From: Planctomycetaceae bacterium
GTDB taxonomy: Bacteria; Planctomycetota; Planctomycetia; Pirellulales; Pirellulaceae
Direction of reading: 5' to 3'
DNA: 64,000 nucleotides
Assembly (NCBI GenBank): GCA_002709225.1
Contig: PAQH01000014.1
Coordinates: forward strand, 1 to 64,000
In this document: positions 19,152 through 28,460 of the stretch, in pieces
Numbering within the stretch: the stretch's first letter is position 1
Layout: every line of letters begins with the position of its first letter
Program-made: the position numbers and the translations under genes
Notes under the pieces: model-generated
The model's database searches: none
What the model was told of the DNA's origin: nothing
The model's input: only the letters and a program-made list of their open reading frames with translations

Positions 19152-22100
19152 ATGGATGCCCGTAATACATCGCAGTCTTTTGGCGATGCCTCTGCACGCT
19201 TGCGCCGCAGAGGTTCTTGGCTGTTGCTTGTCGTAATTTTGGTGGCTGGATTGGGGGGCGGTGCAGCAGTCTTCTCTTTGCGCCGGATCGATCAGGAAAT
19301 CCAGCTCCGGTTGTCGCAACAGTTATCGCGGCATTTAGAGGATTTTCAGGTTGTTATTGCGAATGCGCGACGACTTGGGGGGCGTGGAATTGAGATCCGA
19401 GGATTGGCGATTGCATCTACAGAGGGTGAGCCTCTGGCGGAGATTGATGAATTGATCGTCGAATGCGATGTCGAGATTTCACAATTACTGACACGTTCTA
19501 TCGTGCCTTCAATTAAACGTGTTGTGGTGCGGCATCTCGTGCTCCACTGTCGCCCCGACGAAAGTAAAACGATTCTAGAAAAGCTGCGTTCTTTACCTTC
19601 CACAGAGAGCTCTTTGCCAGCCATTCGGATTGAAGATGCATCGTTGCGCGTGTACGGCACCGATCAGCCACTACTCATTCAGGATTTGAACTTCGATGTG
19701 ATTCCTACTGGAGATATGCCCGAGTTGACGTTGCAGGGTTCTATGTCGGCTGATTTTGCGTCGCAAATCGTGATTGCCGGAAAGATCCACCGCGATGGGA
19801 CCAGTTGGAATCTAGGAGGTCGGGTAGCCGATTTTGACTTTTCGTCGCGATTAACGCAGCGGTTGCCCGCAGATATTCGCCAGGTGATTGCGCCACTTAC
19901 TGGTCTCCAGGCAAACGGAACATTGGAATTCAAGGTTGGCAGTCCCCGTGAGCCGGGGGGAGATATTCAATTTTCGGTCTCGGGTAACGTTGTCGACGGC
20001 CAGCTGCAGGATCCCCGGTGGTCGACTCCGTTTACCGAGATACGTGCAGAGTTTTCCGGCGACAACGGACACTTTGAACTTCACCAACTTTCCGCCCGCA
20101 ACGGTGCAACGACGATTTTTGTCGCCGGAAATCAGCAAGGTTGGAATTCGCAGGCCGCTCGTAGTGGACGGCTGAGACTGCGGGATTTGACAGTCGACCG
20201 GGAGTTGCTTGAAGCACTTCCGGAGCAGTTTAGGTCGCTCGTTCCAAAGTTTTCCCCGGAAGGTATGGTCAATATTGACCTTCACCTCCAGATGCAAGGC
20301 GAGGAGTTGCACACCACCGCGGTTGTCGAATGTGTCGACGCATCTTTCTCCTACCATAAATTTCCTTATCGGTTAACGGGCTGCCGCGGGATCGTGCGTT
20401 ATGAGAATGGCGTTATCCAGACGCGGGGACTTCGCGCATTGGCCAACGGCCAGCCACTCACGATTGCATTTGAATTCGTAAACCCCGGGATCATGTCCAC
20501 AGGCTGGTGTACGGTCCATGCTGATGGCCCCATCCCACTTGACGACAACCTGGTCATGGCGTTGGAGCCCAAGTCCAGAGCCATTGTCCTGTCGCTAAAC
20601 GCACAAGGCGGTATCTGGCTCAAGCAATTGCGAGTGAGTCGAAAGGACGCTGCTGAAAAGTACTTGCGTACTGCAGTACTGGTGGTTCAAGAGGGCACTA
20701 TCAAATATTCGAAGTTTCCCTACCCCATTACAAATGTGAGTGGCGTTCTGGAATTGAACGATCGCGACTGGACCTTAAGTGAGCTTCAAGGGCGACATGG
20801 TAATGCGTACCTGGCGGGTCAGGGCCAGTGGGTTGCGCATGATAAGCGGCCAGGTGGCCGCTTATCGTTGGACCTGTCGGCCAATGACGTACCACTTGAT
20901 GAAGAGTTGCAGTCTGCACTGCGGCCCCAAGAACAAGAGGTGTGGTCCAAATTACGCCTGACGGGGTCCGTGGATCAGTTGGATGTGGGAATTCGTTTTG
21001 ATTCCGATAATCCGCGTGTGTCGGTGGATGTGCGCGCACAAAAGTGGCCCGCCGATCGTAATCTAGACGGCCGCAGTATTCGGATTCGCCCCGTCTGGTT
21101 TCCCTTGGCACTGAACGATCTGCGTGGTGCGGTTCATTATCGTGACGGTAAACTCATCGTGCAGGAAGTGCGGGCACGCCACAATGAAACAGAAATCCTG
21201 GCGACAGGCGAGTGCCGATTTGGGCCGCGCGGTCAGTGGTTGGTCGATTTCAAGCAGTTGGATGCGGATCGCGTTGTTCCGAACTCGGATTTGATAACCG
21301 CGGTGCCGGAGAAATTGGCTACAGCGATCACAAAAATGGCGTTTGACGGCACTGTAAATCTGCACGGTGCTTTGCGGATGACAGGAGTCACGGGAGTTGT
21401 CCCAGAATCCAATTGGGATGTGGTAATGCACACTTATGATGCGAATCTTAATTGTGGGGTGCAGCTAAATCACATTCACGGGAGTGTTCGCCTAACGGGT
21501 CGGCACGACAAGGATGGAGTTCAGTGCAGCGGTGAATTGGATATTGATTCCTTGATTTACCAGGACGCACAAATCACAGGACTCAAAGGGCCGTTTTGGA
21601 TTGACGATAACCGACTACTTCTGGGGACGTGGGCAGAGCGCGGAAGAAAGCCGGAGCCACGTGAAATGAGCGCTTCGGTGTTTGGCGGAAAACTGCTTAT
21701 TGATTCTGAAGTGTGGCTGCGCGATGAAGTCAACTTTGGTATCAAGATGTCCTTGGCGAATTCGGACTTGGCCAGGTTCTCCAAGGAACGCCTGTCTGGC
21801 GAGCATGATCTTTCGGGACGTGTCTACGCGATGTTGCAGCTGAGTGGCAGCAATAAAGGTCTCTATGCCCTGCAAGGGTCTGGCCAGGTCCGGTTGCGTA
21901 ACGCAGATATCTATGAGTTGCCTGTCATGGTACGGCTATTGAAGCTGTTGACCATCAAGCCACCAGATACGACGGCATTTACAACTGCGGATATAGATTT
22001 TCGTGTGCGAGGCGAGTCGATCTATTTTGACACGATCGATTTCAAAGGTGATGCGATCAGCCTGCATGGTCGTAATAGCTGGATGAATCTGGACCGTGAA

Positions 22101-22355
22101 TTGAATCTGCGGTTTTATACACGCGTTGGCCGTAGCCAAATTCAACTCCCGTTGATTACCTCCTTGCTGGATGAAGCGAGCCGAAACATTCTGGAAATTG
22201 AAGTAGGGGGAACGTTGGAGGAACCGAATGTCCGAGCGAAGGGCTTTCCAGAAATTGATGAGACACTTCAGCAACTCTTTCCAGAAGCGGCCCGTGCCAG
22301 GCAGTCAGATGGCAATTTCTTAACGCGCCCTTTTCGTACGATGCGGCGGCGTTGA
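19152..22355 (+). CDS. Large AsmA-like envelope protein
   Basis: This 1067-residue protein has one N-terminal membrane anchor (SWLLLVVILVAGLGGGAAVFSL, about residues 23-44) and a very long beta-rich extracytoplasmic part. Repeating patterns such as LSGVLELNDRDW and GSVRLTGRHDKDG, and a C-terminal segment (GSGQVRLRNADIYELPVMVRLLK, then FKGDAISLHGRNSW, split here) resemble the AsmA/TamB/YhdP group. Those proteins form bridge-like grooves that carry phospholipids between inner and outer membranes. A weak GGGA lies before the ATG. It sits 25 bases after the GT39-like gene. AsmA-like identity is by pattern, and the lipid-transfer role is inference. Confidence 0.82.
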   Translation: MDARNTSQSFGDASARLRRRGSWLLLVVILVAGLGGGAAVFSLRRIDQEIQLRLSQQLSRHLEDFQVVIANARRLGGRGIEIRGLAIASTEGEPLAEIDELIVECDVEISQLLTRSIVPSIKRVVVRHLVLHCRPDESKTILEKLRSLPSTESSLPAIRIEDASLRVYGTDQPLLIQDLNFDVIPTGDMPELTLQGSMSADFASQIVIAGKIHRDGTSWNLGGRVADFDFSSRLTQRLPADIRQVIAPLTGLQANGTLEFKVGSPREPGGDIQFSVSGNVVDGQLQDPRWSTPFTEIRAEFSGDNGHFELHQLSARNGATTIFVAGNQQGWNSQAARSGRLRLRDLTVDRELLEALPEQFRSLVPKFSPEGMVNIDLHLQMQGEELHTTAVVECVDASFSYHKFPYRLTGCRGIVRYENGVIQTRGLRALANGQPLTIAFEFVNPGIMSTGWCTVHADGPIPLDDNLVMALEPKSRAIVLSLNAQGGIWLKQLRVSRKDAAEKYLRTAVLVVQEGTIKYSKFPYPITNVSGVLELNDRDWTLSELQGRHGNAYLAGQGQWVAHDKRPGGRLSLDLSANDVPLDEELQSALRPQEQEVWSKLRLTGSVDQLDVGIRFDSDNPRVSVDVRAQKWPADRNLDGRSIRIRPVWFPLALNDLRGAVHYRDGKLIVQEVRARHNETEILATGECRFGPRGQWLVDFKQLDADRVVPNSDLITAVPEKLATAITKMAFDGTVNLHGALRMTGVTGVVPESNWDVVMHTYDANLNCGVQLNHIHGSVRLTGRHDKDGVQCSGELDIDSLIYQDAQITGLKGPFWIDDNRLLLGTWAERGRKPEPREMSASVFGGKLLIDSEVWLRDEVNFGIKMSLANSDLARFSKERLSGEHDLSGRVYAMLQLSGSNKGLYALQGSGQVRLRNADIYELPVMVRLLKLLTIKPPDTTAFTTADIDFRVRGESIYFDTIDFKGDAISLHGRNSWMNLDRELNLRFYTRVGRSQIQLPLITSLLDEASRNILEIEVGGTLEEPNVRAKGFPEIDETLQQLFPEAARARQSDGNFLTRPFRTMRRR

Positions 22356-22643
22356 GTAATTTCTACGCAAATGGTGGTCAGGCGTCCTGGCTGCACTTCT
22401 CAGGTGGAACGGGCGCGGAAAAGCAACTGGTGCGCGCGATGAGGGGCGGTGCGGAGTGTTTTCAGCAACTCGTTTGGGCTATTTCGATACAGGGTTGTGT
22501 CTGGCATCGTTTGCTGACTTGTCGCTACAATTCCCTGCTCGACCGATGTTCGCCCTGTGATGAGAATGCCCTCGGTGGCTGGGTTTGTGCGATCGCAATC
22601 CAAGAACTCGGTGGTTCAACAACGAGTAGAGCTGGCGAAAATA

Positions 22644-23480
22644 ATGCGATTCACCAAGATGCACGGCATCGGCAATGACTATGTTTATGTCGATTGTTTT
22701 CAGGAGCCTCTTCCGACGGACACGGTTTCACTGGCCCGCCAGGTATCTGACCGGCGGTTTGGAGTTGGTGGAGATGGGTTGATTCTGATCCGTCCCTCAG
22801 AGATTGCAGATGCTCGTATGCAGATGTTCAATGCCGATGGGAGTGAGGCCCAGATGTGTGGGAATGGAATCCGCTGTGTTGCGAAATACGTATATGATCA
22901 GGGAATCGTCCGTTCCGACACGATTGCTATCGAAACCGGAAACGGTGTCCTGGCGGTGGAAGTTCGCACGCAAGACGGACTTGTCGAACAAGTGAAAGTA
23001 GACATGGGCGAACCGATTTTGGAAGCGTCTCGTATACCGACTACTCTCTCCGGAGCTCCGGTTGTTGACTGTGCATTGAAGATGGCGTCGCGGTCGGTTG
23101 ACGTAACTTGTGTCTCGATGGGTAATCCACACTGTGTGGTCTTTGTTGAAAAGGCGACCGATGAATGGGTGCTTGGGGTCGGGCCATCGATTGAAACGGA
23201 CTCGCGATTTCCCGAACGTATCAACGTGGAATTTGTCGAAGTTCAAAATAAAGGAGAAGTTTGTCAGCGAACCTGGGAACGCGGTTCCGGGGAAACATGG
23301 GCGTGCGGTACTGGGGCGAGTGCAGTGTGTGTAGCGGGTGTTCTCAGTGGTCGCACGGGGCGAAAGATTCTCAATCATTTGCGTGGCGGCGACCTGGAAA
23401 TTGAATGGAGTGAATTGGACAACCATGTCTACATGACGGGTCCTGCGACGACGGTCTTCACCGGTGAGTGGCTGCAGTAG
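22644..23480 (+). CDS. dapF: Diaminopimelate epimerase
   Basis: DapF interconverts LL- and meso-diaminopimelate for lysine and peptidoglycan synthesis. From the ATG at 22644 the protein is 278 residues, the usual family length, and begins [17 protein letters not shown], the canonical N-terminus; an earlier ATG at 22557 would add a non-homologous leader. Both catalytic cysteines are present, in MCGNGIRC and [10 protein letters not shown]. The MGNPHCVVF and ERGSGE blocks are also intact. Presence of dapF fits a cell wall with DAP, now accepted for planctomycetes. The acyltransferase gene follows closely. Confidence 0.97.
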   Translation: MRFTKMHGIGNDYVYVDCFQEPLPTDTVSLARQVSDRRFGVGGDGLILIRPSEIADARMQMFNADGSEAQMCGNGIRCVAKYVYDQGIVRSDTIAIETGNGVLAVEVRTQDGLVEQVKVDMGEPILEASRIPTTLSGAPVVDCALKMASRSVDVTCVSMGNPHCVVFVEKATDEWVLGVGPSIETDSRFPERINVEFVEVQNKGEVCQRTWERGSGETWACGTGASAVCVAGVLSGRTGRKILNHLRGGDLEIEWSELDNHVYMTGPATTVFTGEWLQ

Positions 23481-23547
23481 CTCTATAGGAGTGGATGAGA
23501 TTCTTTCGCCGAGGTGGGTGTCCGGAATGGAGGCAACGGGAGAAAGC

Positions 23548-24333
23548 ATGGAGCGGTTGGCGCGGCGTTACTCATGGAAGACACGGCTATTGGGATTTGC
23601 CCTGGAACGTGGGATGCGTTTGTTGGCGCGAACCCTCGATTTTCAGGTTGCCCACTACGATAGCACCACAGATCCTGCACTTCCGGGATATGTCGGACCC
23701 TGTATTTATGCATTCTGGCATGAGTACCTGTTTTTTCCGACCATCACATGGGGTCATTGTGACGTGACCGCTTTGGCGAGTCGCCATCGCGATGCGGCGG
23801 TCGTCAGTTGTGCTTCGGAGCTTCTCGGTTTTGAGATCGTCCGAGGTTCAACGGCACGAGGGGGCGCGACAGCACTACGCAAGCTGGCGCGATCTGGGGT
23901 TGTGCTGTCCGTAGCCATGGCGTCGGACGGACCCCGTGGTCCCCGCAGGCAAATGGCGCCGGGTGCCATTTTCCTGGCTTCACAATTAAGGAGTCCCTTG
24001 ATTCCGGTGGGGTTTGGATACGAACGTCCCTGGCGTGTGTCCAGTTGGGATCGTTTTGCAGTGCCACGCCCGGGATCTCGGGTGCGAGGGATTATGGGCC
24101 CTCGTATTGACGTACCACCAGAGCTTTCTCGTGAACAACTGGACATTTATTGCCAGCGCGTGAACAACGTTATCAACATCCTGACGATTGAGGCGGAATC
24201 CTGGGCTGCGAGCCGGACGCGGCGTCCCGGTCAAATCCGTTTCCCGCGGCCGAGACGGACGCATGCGTCTCGGAGCGAAGACGATGGCCAGTGTGAGAGG
24301 CAGCAGTCAGAAGGATCGCTTCGCGCTGCGTAA
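23548..24333 (+). CDS. DUF374-type lysophospholipid acyltransferase family protein
   Basis: This protein (261 residues from ATG 23548) resembles the DUF374 branch of lysophospholipid/LpxL-type acyltransferases. Core motifs include YAFWHEYLFFP, supplying a His near the HX4D position, then the ASRHRDAAVVS block, the region GFEIVRGSTARGGATALR, and SDGPRGPRRQMAPGAIFLA. The PRGPR...PG block is the most diagnostic for DUF374. The frame is open to 23464 inside dapF, with another ATG at 23527. I choose 23548 because GGGAGAAAGC precedes it. It probably acylates a membrane lipid or lipid A intermediate at the inner membrane. The C-terminal 40 residues are Arg-rich and may be disordered. Confidence 0.87.
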   Translation: MERLARRYSWKTRLLGFALERGMRLLARTLDFQVAHYDSTTDPALPGYVGPCIYAFWHEYLFFPTITWGHCDVTALASRHRDAAVVSCASELLGFEIVRGSTARGGATALRKLARSGVVLSVAMASDGPRGPRRQMAPGAIFLASQLRSPLIPVGFGYERPWRVSSWDRFAVPRPGSRVRGIMGPRIDVPPELSREQLDIYCQRVNNVINILTIEAESWAASRTRRPGQIRFPRPRRTHASRSEDDGQCERQQSEGSLRAA

Positions 24334-24516
24334 CCCATTGTCTTGCTGCCGCATTCGGGGTGTTGTGTTCTCTCGTGTTCGGGAGCGATCCAGTCGCTGC
24401 TCGTTTGAGTTGCTACAGCTCATCATTGAATACTGAAACGTTGTATTGCGGAGGTGTTGTCCAGTGAAGTGTGAGTGGCGGCGCAGCAGCGTAATAGGTA
24501 ATGGGGTTTCCTTGTT

Positions 24517-25275
24517 CTATTGAGCTGGTTCATTGGCGACTAGTAAACGACGGTAGTGAACAAGTAACGCGATACTGATTAGCAACGCAGTGCTCGCACT
24601 CTGCGGAGTCCAGCAGATGTAGATTCCCAGTAACACTTTTTCAAAGGGAACTGGAAGCGGTAATGATCCGCCCACAATGATGGCGGCAACAATCAGCAAG
24701 GCGGCTGAAACGGTGAGGATCCACGCACGCTGCTCGATTGCAATCCGTTGCGGTAGCAAGGCAATCGAGACGAGAATCCAAGGTCCGAGCAGGTAGATGC
24801 TTCCGAGAACGCGTGGTGAAGGTGTCAGCATCGTGCGGCTAACGGCCAAGACTAGAGCGGACAGGCAGGTGAGCCAGAGCAACCCGCGGATCGAGAACTG
24901 GAAGTTAACCTTATGTGCAGTTTGACGCTGCGAGAGTTCGCGGACTAGGCGATTGAGACGTGTGGAATACATTACTGTTAGTAATCCGCACAGCGTTGCC
25001 ACTAGCAGGGCCGTCAGGCCGTTGATCAGTAGGCCCGTCGGATACACGTAGTAGCCTCCATAATTATTTCCCTTTTCCCACAGCTGCACGGGGAATCCCA
25101 TGGCTTCGGCGCGATTGGGATGGCCCCCGAGTAGATCCCCCCAGTTCTCCGAGCGTTGAAAGTAGGAGAGCGACGTGATTGCGGCAAACAGCAGTATGCC
25201 CGCGGTGAAACCGCGCAGGAACCAGCGCCGGCGCGTCATGATCGGTTCGCGTGTTTGGTCCTGGGTTTGATTCAT
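24517..25275 (-). CDS. Polytopic membrane protein of unknown function
   Basis: I do not recognise this 252-residue protein. It has about six membrane spans: FTAGILLFAAITSLSYF, LINGLTALLVATLCGLLTVM, LLWLTCLSALVLAVS, IYLLGPWILVSIALL, AWILTVSAALLIVAAIIVG and ASTALLISIALLVHY. A short FQFSIRGLLWLT element precedes span three; similar F-S-x-R-x-LL sequences occur in many planctomycete membrane proteins. It is isolated, with its 5' end facing the divergent importer gene. No enzymatic motif is visible. Confidence 0.75.
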   Translation of the reverse strand: MNQTQDQTREPIMTRRRWFLRGFTAGILLFAAITSLSYFQRSENWGDLLGGHPNRAEAMGFPVQLWEKGNNYGGYYVYPTGLLINGLTALLVATLCGLLTVMYSTRLNRLVRELSQRQTAHKVNFQFSIRGLLWLTCLSALVLAVSRTMLTPSPRVLGSIYLLGPWILVSIALLPQRIAIEQRAWILTVSAALLIVAAIIVGGSLPLPVPFEKVLLGIYICWTPQSASTALLISIALLVHYRRLLVANEPAQ

Positions 25276-25624
25276 GCGACGTTTGCGTTCGGTTACAGCG
25301 GAGTGGGTATTCTATCGCCGAAGGTGCTCCACTTACTCGGTGTCGTTCAAAATGGAGGCAAAAATTATAGACTTGGAAGCGTCGCGAGAGACGAGACTGC
25401 CCGCTGTGTTTGCCAGTGCGCCTGGATTGTCTTCCCGGCGGTCGCTTCGTACACTTCTAGGTTAAGCTGGCCATTGGTACGTTAGGCTGGCCATTGGCCT
25501 ATTTCGGTAAGATTCGATGTCCGGGATGTGCCCTGGGACGTGTCAGATATTGCCTTCGACGCGTTTCGGCAACTGTGTTTACGCTTCGAAGTAGAGCTCC
25601 TTTTTGAGACGCAAGAGCCAGTTT
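25276..25624. other. Divergent intergenic region with a 20-base tandem repeat
   Basis: This 349-base gap between the minus-strand membrane protein and the plus-strand solute-binding protein must hold both promoters. It contains a tandem 20-base repeat at 25461-25500. I looked for a TPP or FMN riboswitch, because the importer downstream is THI5-like. I did not find the conserved CTGAGA / CCTGATC-type core or the FMN core. Confidence 0.45.
25461..25500 (+). repeat. Tandem direct repeat, 2 x 20 bases
   Basis: Two abutting 20-base units share the core CTGGCCATTGG (units 25461-25480 and 25481-25500) and match at about 17 of 20 positions. They lie roughly 125 bases before the start of the solute-binding protein gene, where tandem operator sites for a regulator would be expected. 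A simple replication-slippage duplication is the alternative. Confidence 0.55.
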
Positions 25625-26653
25625 ATGTACCGCCACCTGCCCTGCCCTGCCCTGTTTGCCTGCTGCCTCTTGTGCCTGGGAGGATGCGGATCTCCTGATG
25701 CTGCGACCGCGCCCTCGAGGGCTCCGGAACAGTCGGAACAGCCCGCTGCTGTGCGAAGTCAGGTAACGCTTGCCTTGAACTGGTTTCCAGAAGCGGAGCA
25801 TGGCGGCTATTACGCCGCCCAGGTGAGGGGTTTTTTTGCAGAGGAAGATTTGGAAGTCAAGATCCTGCCAGGTGGCCCCGGCGCACCCGTTATTCAATTG
25901 CTCACCGCGCAGCGTGCTACATTTGCGGTCGGGAATGCGGACCAGGTGTTGACGGGCCGTAATGAGGAGGCGGACGTGGTGGCACTAATGGCGCCACTCC
26001 AAATGAGTCCACGCTGCATCATGGTGCACGCCGAGTCGGGTATCCAACAACTGGAAGATTTACAGGGGGTCACGTTGGCGATTAGCGCCGGACGGGCTTT
26101 CGCATTGTATATGCAGAAAAAACTCCCCTTGAAAGATGTGCGGATTGTTGGTTATCCCGGCAATGTGACCAACTTTTTGCAGGATCCGAAGTTTGCGCAA
26201 CAAGGTTATGTGTTTAGTGAGCCGTTTGTGGCCCGAGAGAAGGGTGGAGACCCACGTGCTCTGATGGTGTCCGACTTGGGCTTCAATCCTTACACGAGCT
26301 TACTTCTTACGAATGGCAAGACTTTGCGTGAACAACGCGATCTGGTCGAGAAAGTAACGCGTGCGAGCGTTCGTGGCTGGCAATCTTATCTGGAGAATCC
26401 GGGTCCAGTGAACGACCATATCCACGGGCTCAATGCAGAAATGGGTCGGGAGATCTTGGATTATGGCGCGAAGATTCTTCAAGACCTGTGCTTGCCCGAG
26501 GGTATGCCCAAGGAGGAGTTAGGGCGAATGACAGAACGTCGCTGGCGCGAGTTGGCAGATCAGCTGGTTGAGATCGATCTGATCTCCACAGAACTGGATG
26601 TCGATGCCGCCTTCGATAATGCCATTGTTGGTGGCGAAGCGGACGCACCTTGA
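25625..26653 (+). CDS. THI5/SsuA-type ABC solute-binding lipoprotein
   Basis: This 342-residue lipoprotein has lipobox LCLGGC (Cys near residue 20) after a short signal. The mature protein starts with VTLALNWFPEAEHGGYYAA, the NMT1/THI5-like fold, then PGGPGAPVIQLLTAQRATFAVG and a YVFSEPFVAREKGG block. This is the class that binds thiamine pyrimidine precursors (ThiY), riboflavin (RibY) or aliphatic sulfonates (SsuA); the NWxP...HxGYY pattern is closest to ThiY/RibY. The frame opens earlier at TTG 25604 but the ATG at 25625 gives a proper signal peptide. Its permease and ATPase are encoded convergently 59 bases downstream on the other strand. Ligand is inferred only by class. Confidence 0.9.
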   Translation: MYRHLPCPALFACCLLCLGGCGSPDAATAPSRAPEQSEQPAAVRSQVTLALNWFPEAEHGGYYAAQVRGFFAEEDLEVKILPGGPGAPVIQLLTAQRATFAVGNADQVLTGRNEEADVVALMAPLQMSPRCIMVHAESGIQQLEDLQGVTLAISAGRAFALYMQKKLPLKDVRIVGYPGNVTNFLQDPKFAQQGYVFSEPFVAREKGGDPRALMVSDLGFNPYTSLLLTNGKTLREQRDLVEKVTRASVRGWQSYLENPGPVNDHIHGLNAEMGREILDYGAKILQDLCLPEGMPKEELGRMTERRWRELADQLVEIDLISTELDVDAAFDNAIVGGEADAP

Positions 26654-26712
26654 TTCCAGATCTGGTTCGGTCGGCAAGAATATTGTGACCGCAATGACCT
26701 TGGGCGGGCGAT

Positions 26713-27525
26713 CTATTGTTCCATTTCAAACGTCCATCGCGCCAAGGCGGTTTTTCCCACAAGTGTTACCAGGCCAAATAGCAGAATTCCCAGCAGCGTG
26801 GAAATAAAGATGCTGGCATAGAGGATTTCTGACTGCGCATTGGTGCTGGCGAGAAACACGTAATAACCAAGGCCCGGGCTTTCCGACTGGTACCCCGCCA
26901 TGTATTCACCGACTATGGCACCGACTATGGTCAGGCCACTGGAAACACGGGCACCGCTAATTAGGTAAGGGACCGCTGTAGGTAAACGGAGTTTCCATAA
27001 TTTTTGCCAGCTGCTGGCGCCATACAAAGTCATCAGGTCGTTGAGCCCTGGGTCAATGGATGTCAGTCCGGTAGTTACGTTGGTGACAATAGGAAAGACG
27101 CTGATGATCGTAATGATGGCCACAATGCTGTTGAGCCCGCCCCCCAGCCAGATAATGACGAGTGGCGCAATAGCGACGATGGGGACTGTTTGCAACAGTA
27201 TCATGTACGGGTAGACGGCGCGTCTCGCAAGTTGAGAGACGGAAAAGACCAGTGCACTACTGGTTCCCAGTAAGAGTGCCAAGGCAAAGCCACTGAGCGC
27301 CGCGCGCGAGGTGATCCAGGCCGCCGAAGCTAACTGCGAGCGTTTCTCGAGTGCTCCTGAGAGAATTTCCAACGGACTCGGGAGGAGAATTTTTGGGATG
27401 TCCATCCAGAGTTCGATCAGTTCCCAGGTGCCGAGTACGATGATCAGAAACAACAGCGGTGGAAAAAGAGCCCGGAGTTGTGCAGGTAAACGTAGAGCGT
27501 TGTGTTGTTGAAAGGGATTGTTCAT
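26713..27525 (-). CDS. ABC importer permease, SsuC/ThiX-type
   Basis: This 270-residue inner-membrane permease has six predicted spans. It carries the EAA-like coupling loop around FPIVTNVTTGLTSIDPGLNDLMTLYGAS (about residues 140-168), with GASSWQKLWKLRLPTAVPYLISGAR completing it; both stretches are typical of the SsuC/TauC/ThiX group. It begins four bases inside the end of the ATPase gene (27522-27525), so the two are translationally coupled. It should pair with the solute-binding lipoprotein encoded just beyond its 3' end in the opposite direction. Substrate is a nitrogenous vitamin precursor or sulfonate by class. Confidence 0.92.
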   Translation of the reverse strand: MNNPFQQHNALRLPAQLRALFPPLLFLIIVLGTWELIELWMDIPKILLPSPLEILSGALEKRSQLASAAWITSRAALSGFALALLLGTSSALVFSVSQLARRAVYPYMILLQTVPIVAIAPLVIIWLGGGLNSIVAIITIISVFPIVTNVTTGLTSIDPGLNDLMTLYGASSWQKLWKLRLPTAVPYLISGARVSSGLTIVGAIVGEYMAGYQSESPGLGYYVFLASTNAQSEILYASIFISTLLGILLFGLVTLVGKTALARWTFEMEQ

Positions 27526-28373
27526 TTCCCAGTATCCGTCCGGCTTTGAGCGAAGAGTATTTCTGAGATCTGTTGATTCACTTCCGCAAACTGCAGAGTA
27601 GTTCGCAGGGCACGTTGGCGCGGATAGGTAAATGGAACAGTTACATCAGCTAGTAGTTGGCCCTGGCCACCCATGACCAGGATGCGCTCGGCCAAGAAGA
27701 TGGCTTCTGCGACGTTGTGGGTTACCATCACCGTGGTAGTACGGCTTGTTGCCCAGATTCGTAAAAGGTCTTCGTTCAGTTGTTGGCGGAGGATTTCGTC
27801 CAGTGCTGCAAAAGGTTCGTCGAGCAGTAATACGGCGGGGTTCGTGATCAGTGCGCGGGCCAATGACACGCGCATTTTCATACCCCCAGAGAGCATGCGG
27901 GGAAATTTGTTCATGTCGTGTTGGCTGAGTCCGACCAGCTGTATCTTTTCCTTAACCTTTTCCTTAACTGTGGTTTGTTGCGCGGAATGCCGCCCATCAG
28001 ACAATTCCAGCGGCAGACGAATATTGTCGTAAACCGTGCGCCATGGCAGGAGAGTTGAGTCCTGGAATACGAAAGCCAGTGGCGAGCGCGGCGCAGAGGG
28101 TTGGCCCCAGGTAATGACGCCCGTCGAGGGGCTGGTTAAGCCGGCAATTGTCCGCAGTAACGTGGATTTCCCGCAGCCAGAGGGGCCTACGATCGCCACC
28201 CACTGCCCCTGCGAAATTTCCAGGGACAATGAATCCAGGATGACGGTGTCAGTGAGAACAACTCCCAGATCCTGGACCTGAATCGCATGCTTGGCGGTGT
28301 TTTCTGGAACGCGTCCACGCGTCATAGTGATTTGATCCAAGGTGGGATAGGAGTTGTTGTCAGCGTTGTCCAT
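27522..28373 (-). CDS. ABC importer ATP-binding protein, SsuB/ThiZ-type
   Basis: This 283-residue ATPase carries Walker A GPSGCGKST, Q-loop FVFQDSTLLPWRTVYDN, signature MLSGGMKMRVSLARAL, Walker B VLLLDEPFAALDE and switch His in MVTHNVAEA. The LSGGM signature and PW after the Q-loop are characteristic of the nitrate/sulfonate/taurine/thiamine-precursor importers. The first 25 residues are a leader outside the domain. It is the first gene of the two-gene minus-strand unit, divergent from the LOG-family gene (87 bases between the starts). It couples to the permease through a 4-base overlap. Confidence 0.93.
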   Translation of the reverse strand: MDNADNNSYPTLDQITMTRGRVPENTAKHAIQVQDLGVVLTDTVILDSLSLEISQGQWVAIVGPSGCGKSTLLRTIAGLTSPSTGVITWGQPSAPRSPLAFVFQDSTLLPWRTVYDNIRLPLELSDGRHSAQQTTVKEKVKEKIQLVGLSQHDMNKFPRMLSGGMKMRVSLARALITNPAVLLLDEPFAALDEILRQQLNEDLLRIWATSRTTTVMVTHNVAEAIFLAERILVMGGQGQLLADVTVPFTYPRQRALRTTLQFAEVNQQISEILFAQSRTDTGK

Positions 28374-28460
28374 TGCAGCTGGCGGAGCGAATTGGGAGCA
28401 TGATCACATATCGGTCAGAAAACACCTTGCCTGTCAGGCCATTTACTTCCCGGGTCATCG

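Noticed and set aside
22356-22643. Open frame between the AsmA-like gene and dapF
   Set aside because: Its 108-residue product has no recognisable features and overlaps dapF in another frame.
25276-25624. Possible TPP or FMN riboswitch before the THI5-like importer gene
   Set aside because: None of the conserved core sequences of either riboswitch was found on either strand.
26656-26665. Palindrome CCAGATCTGG between the importer genes as a terminator
   Set aside because: Only five pairs with no loop and no T-run; too short to support.
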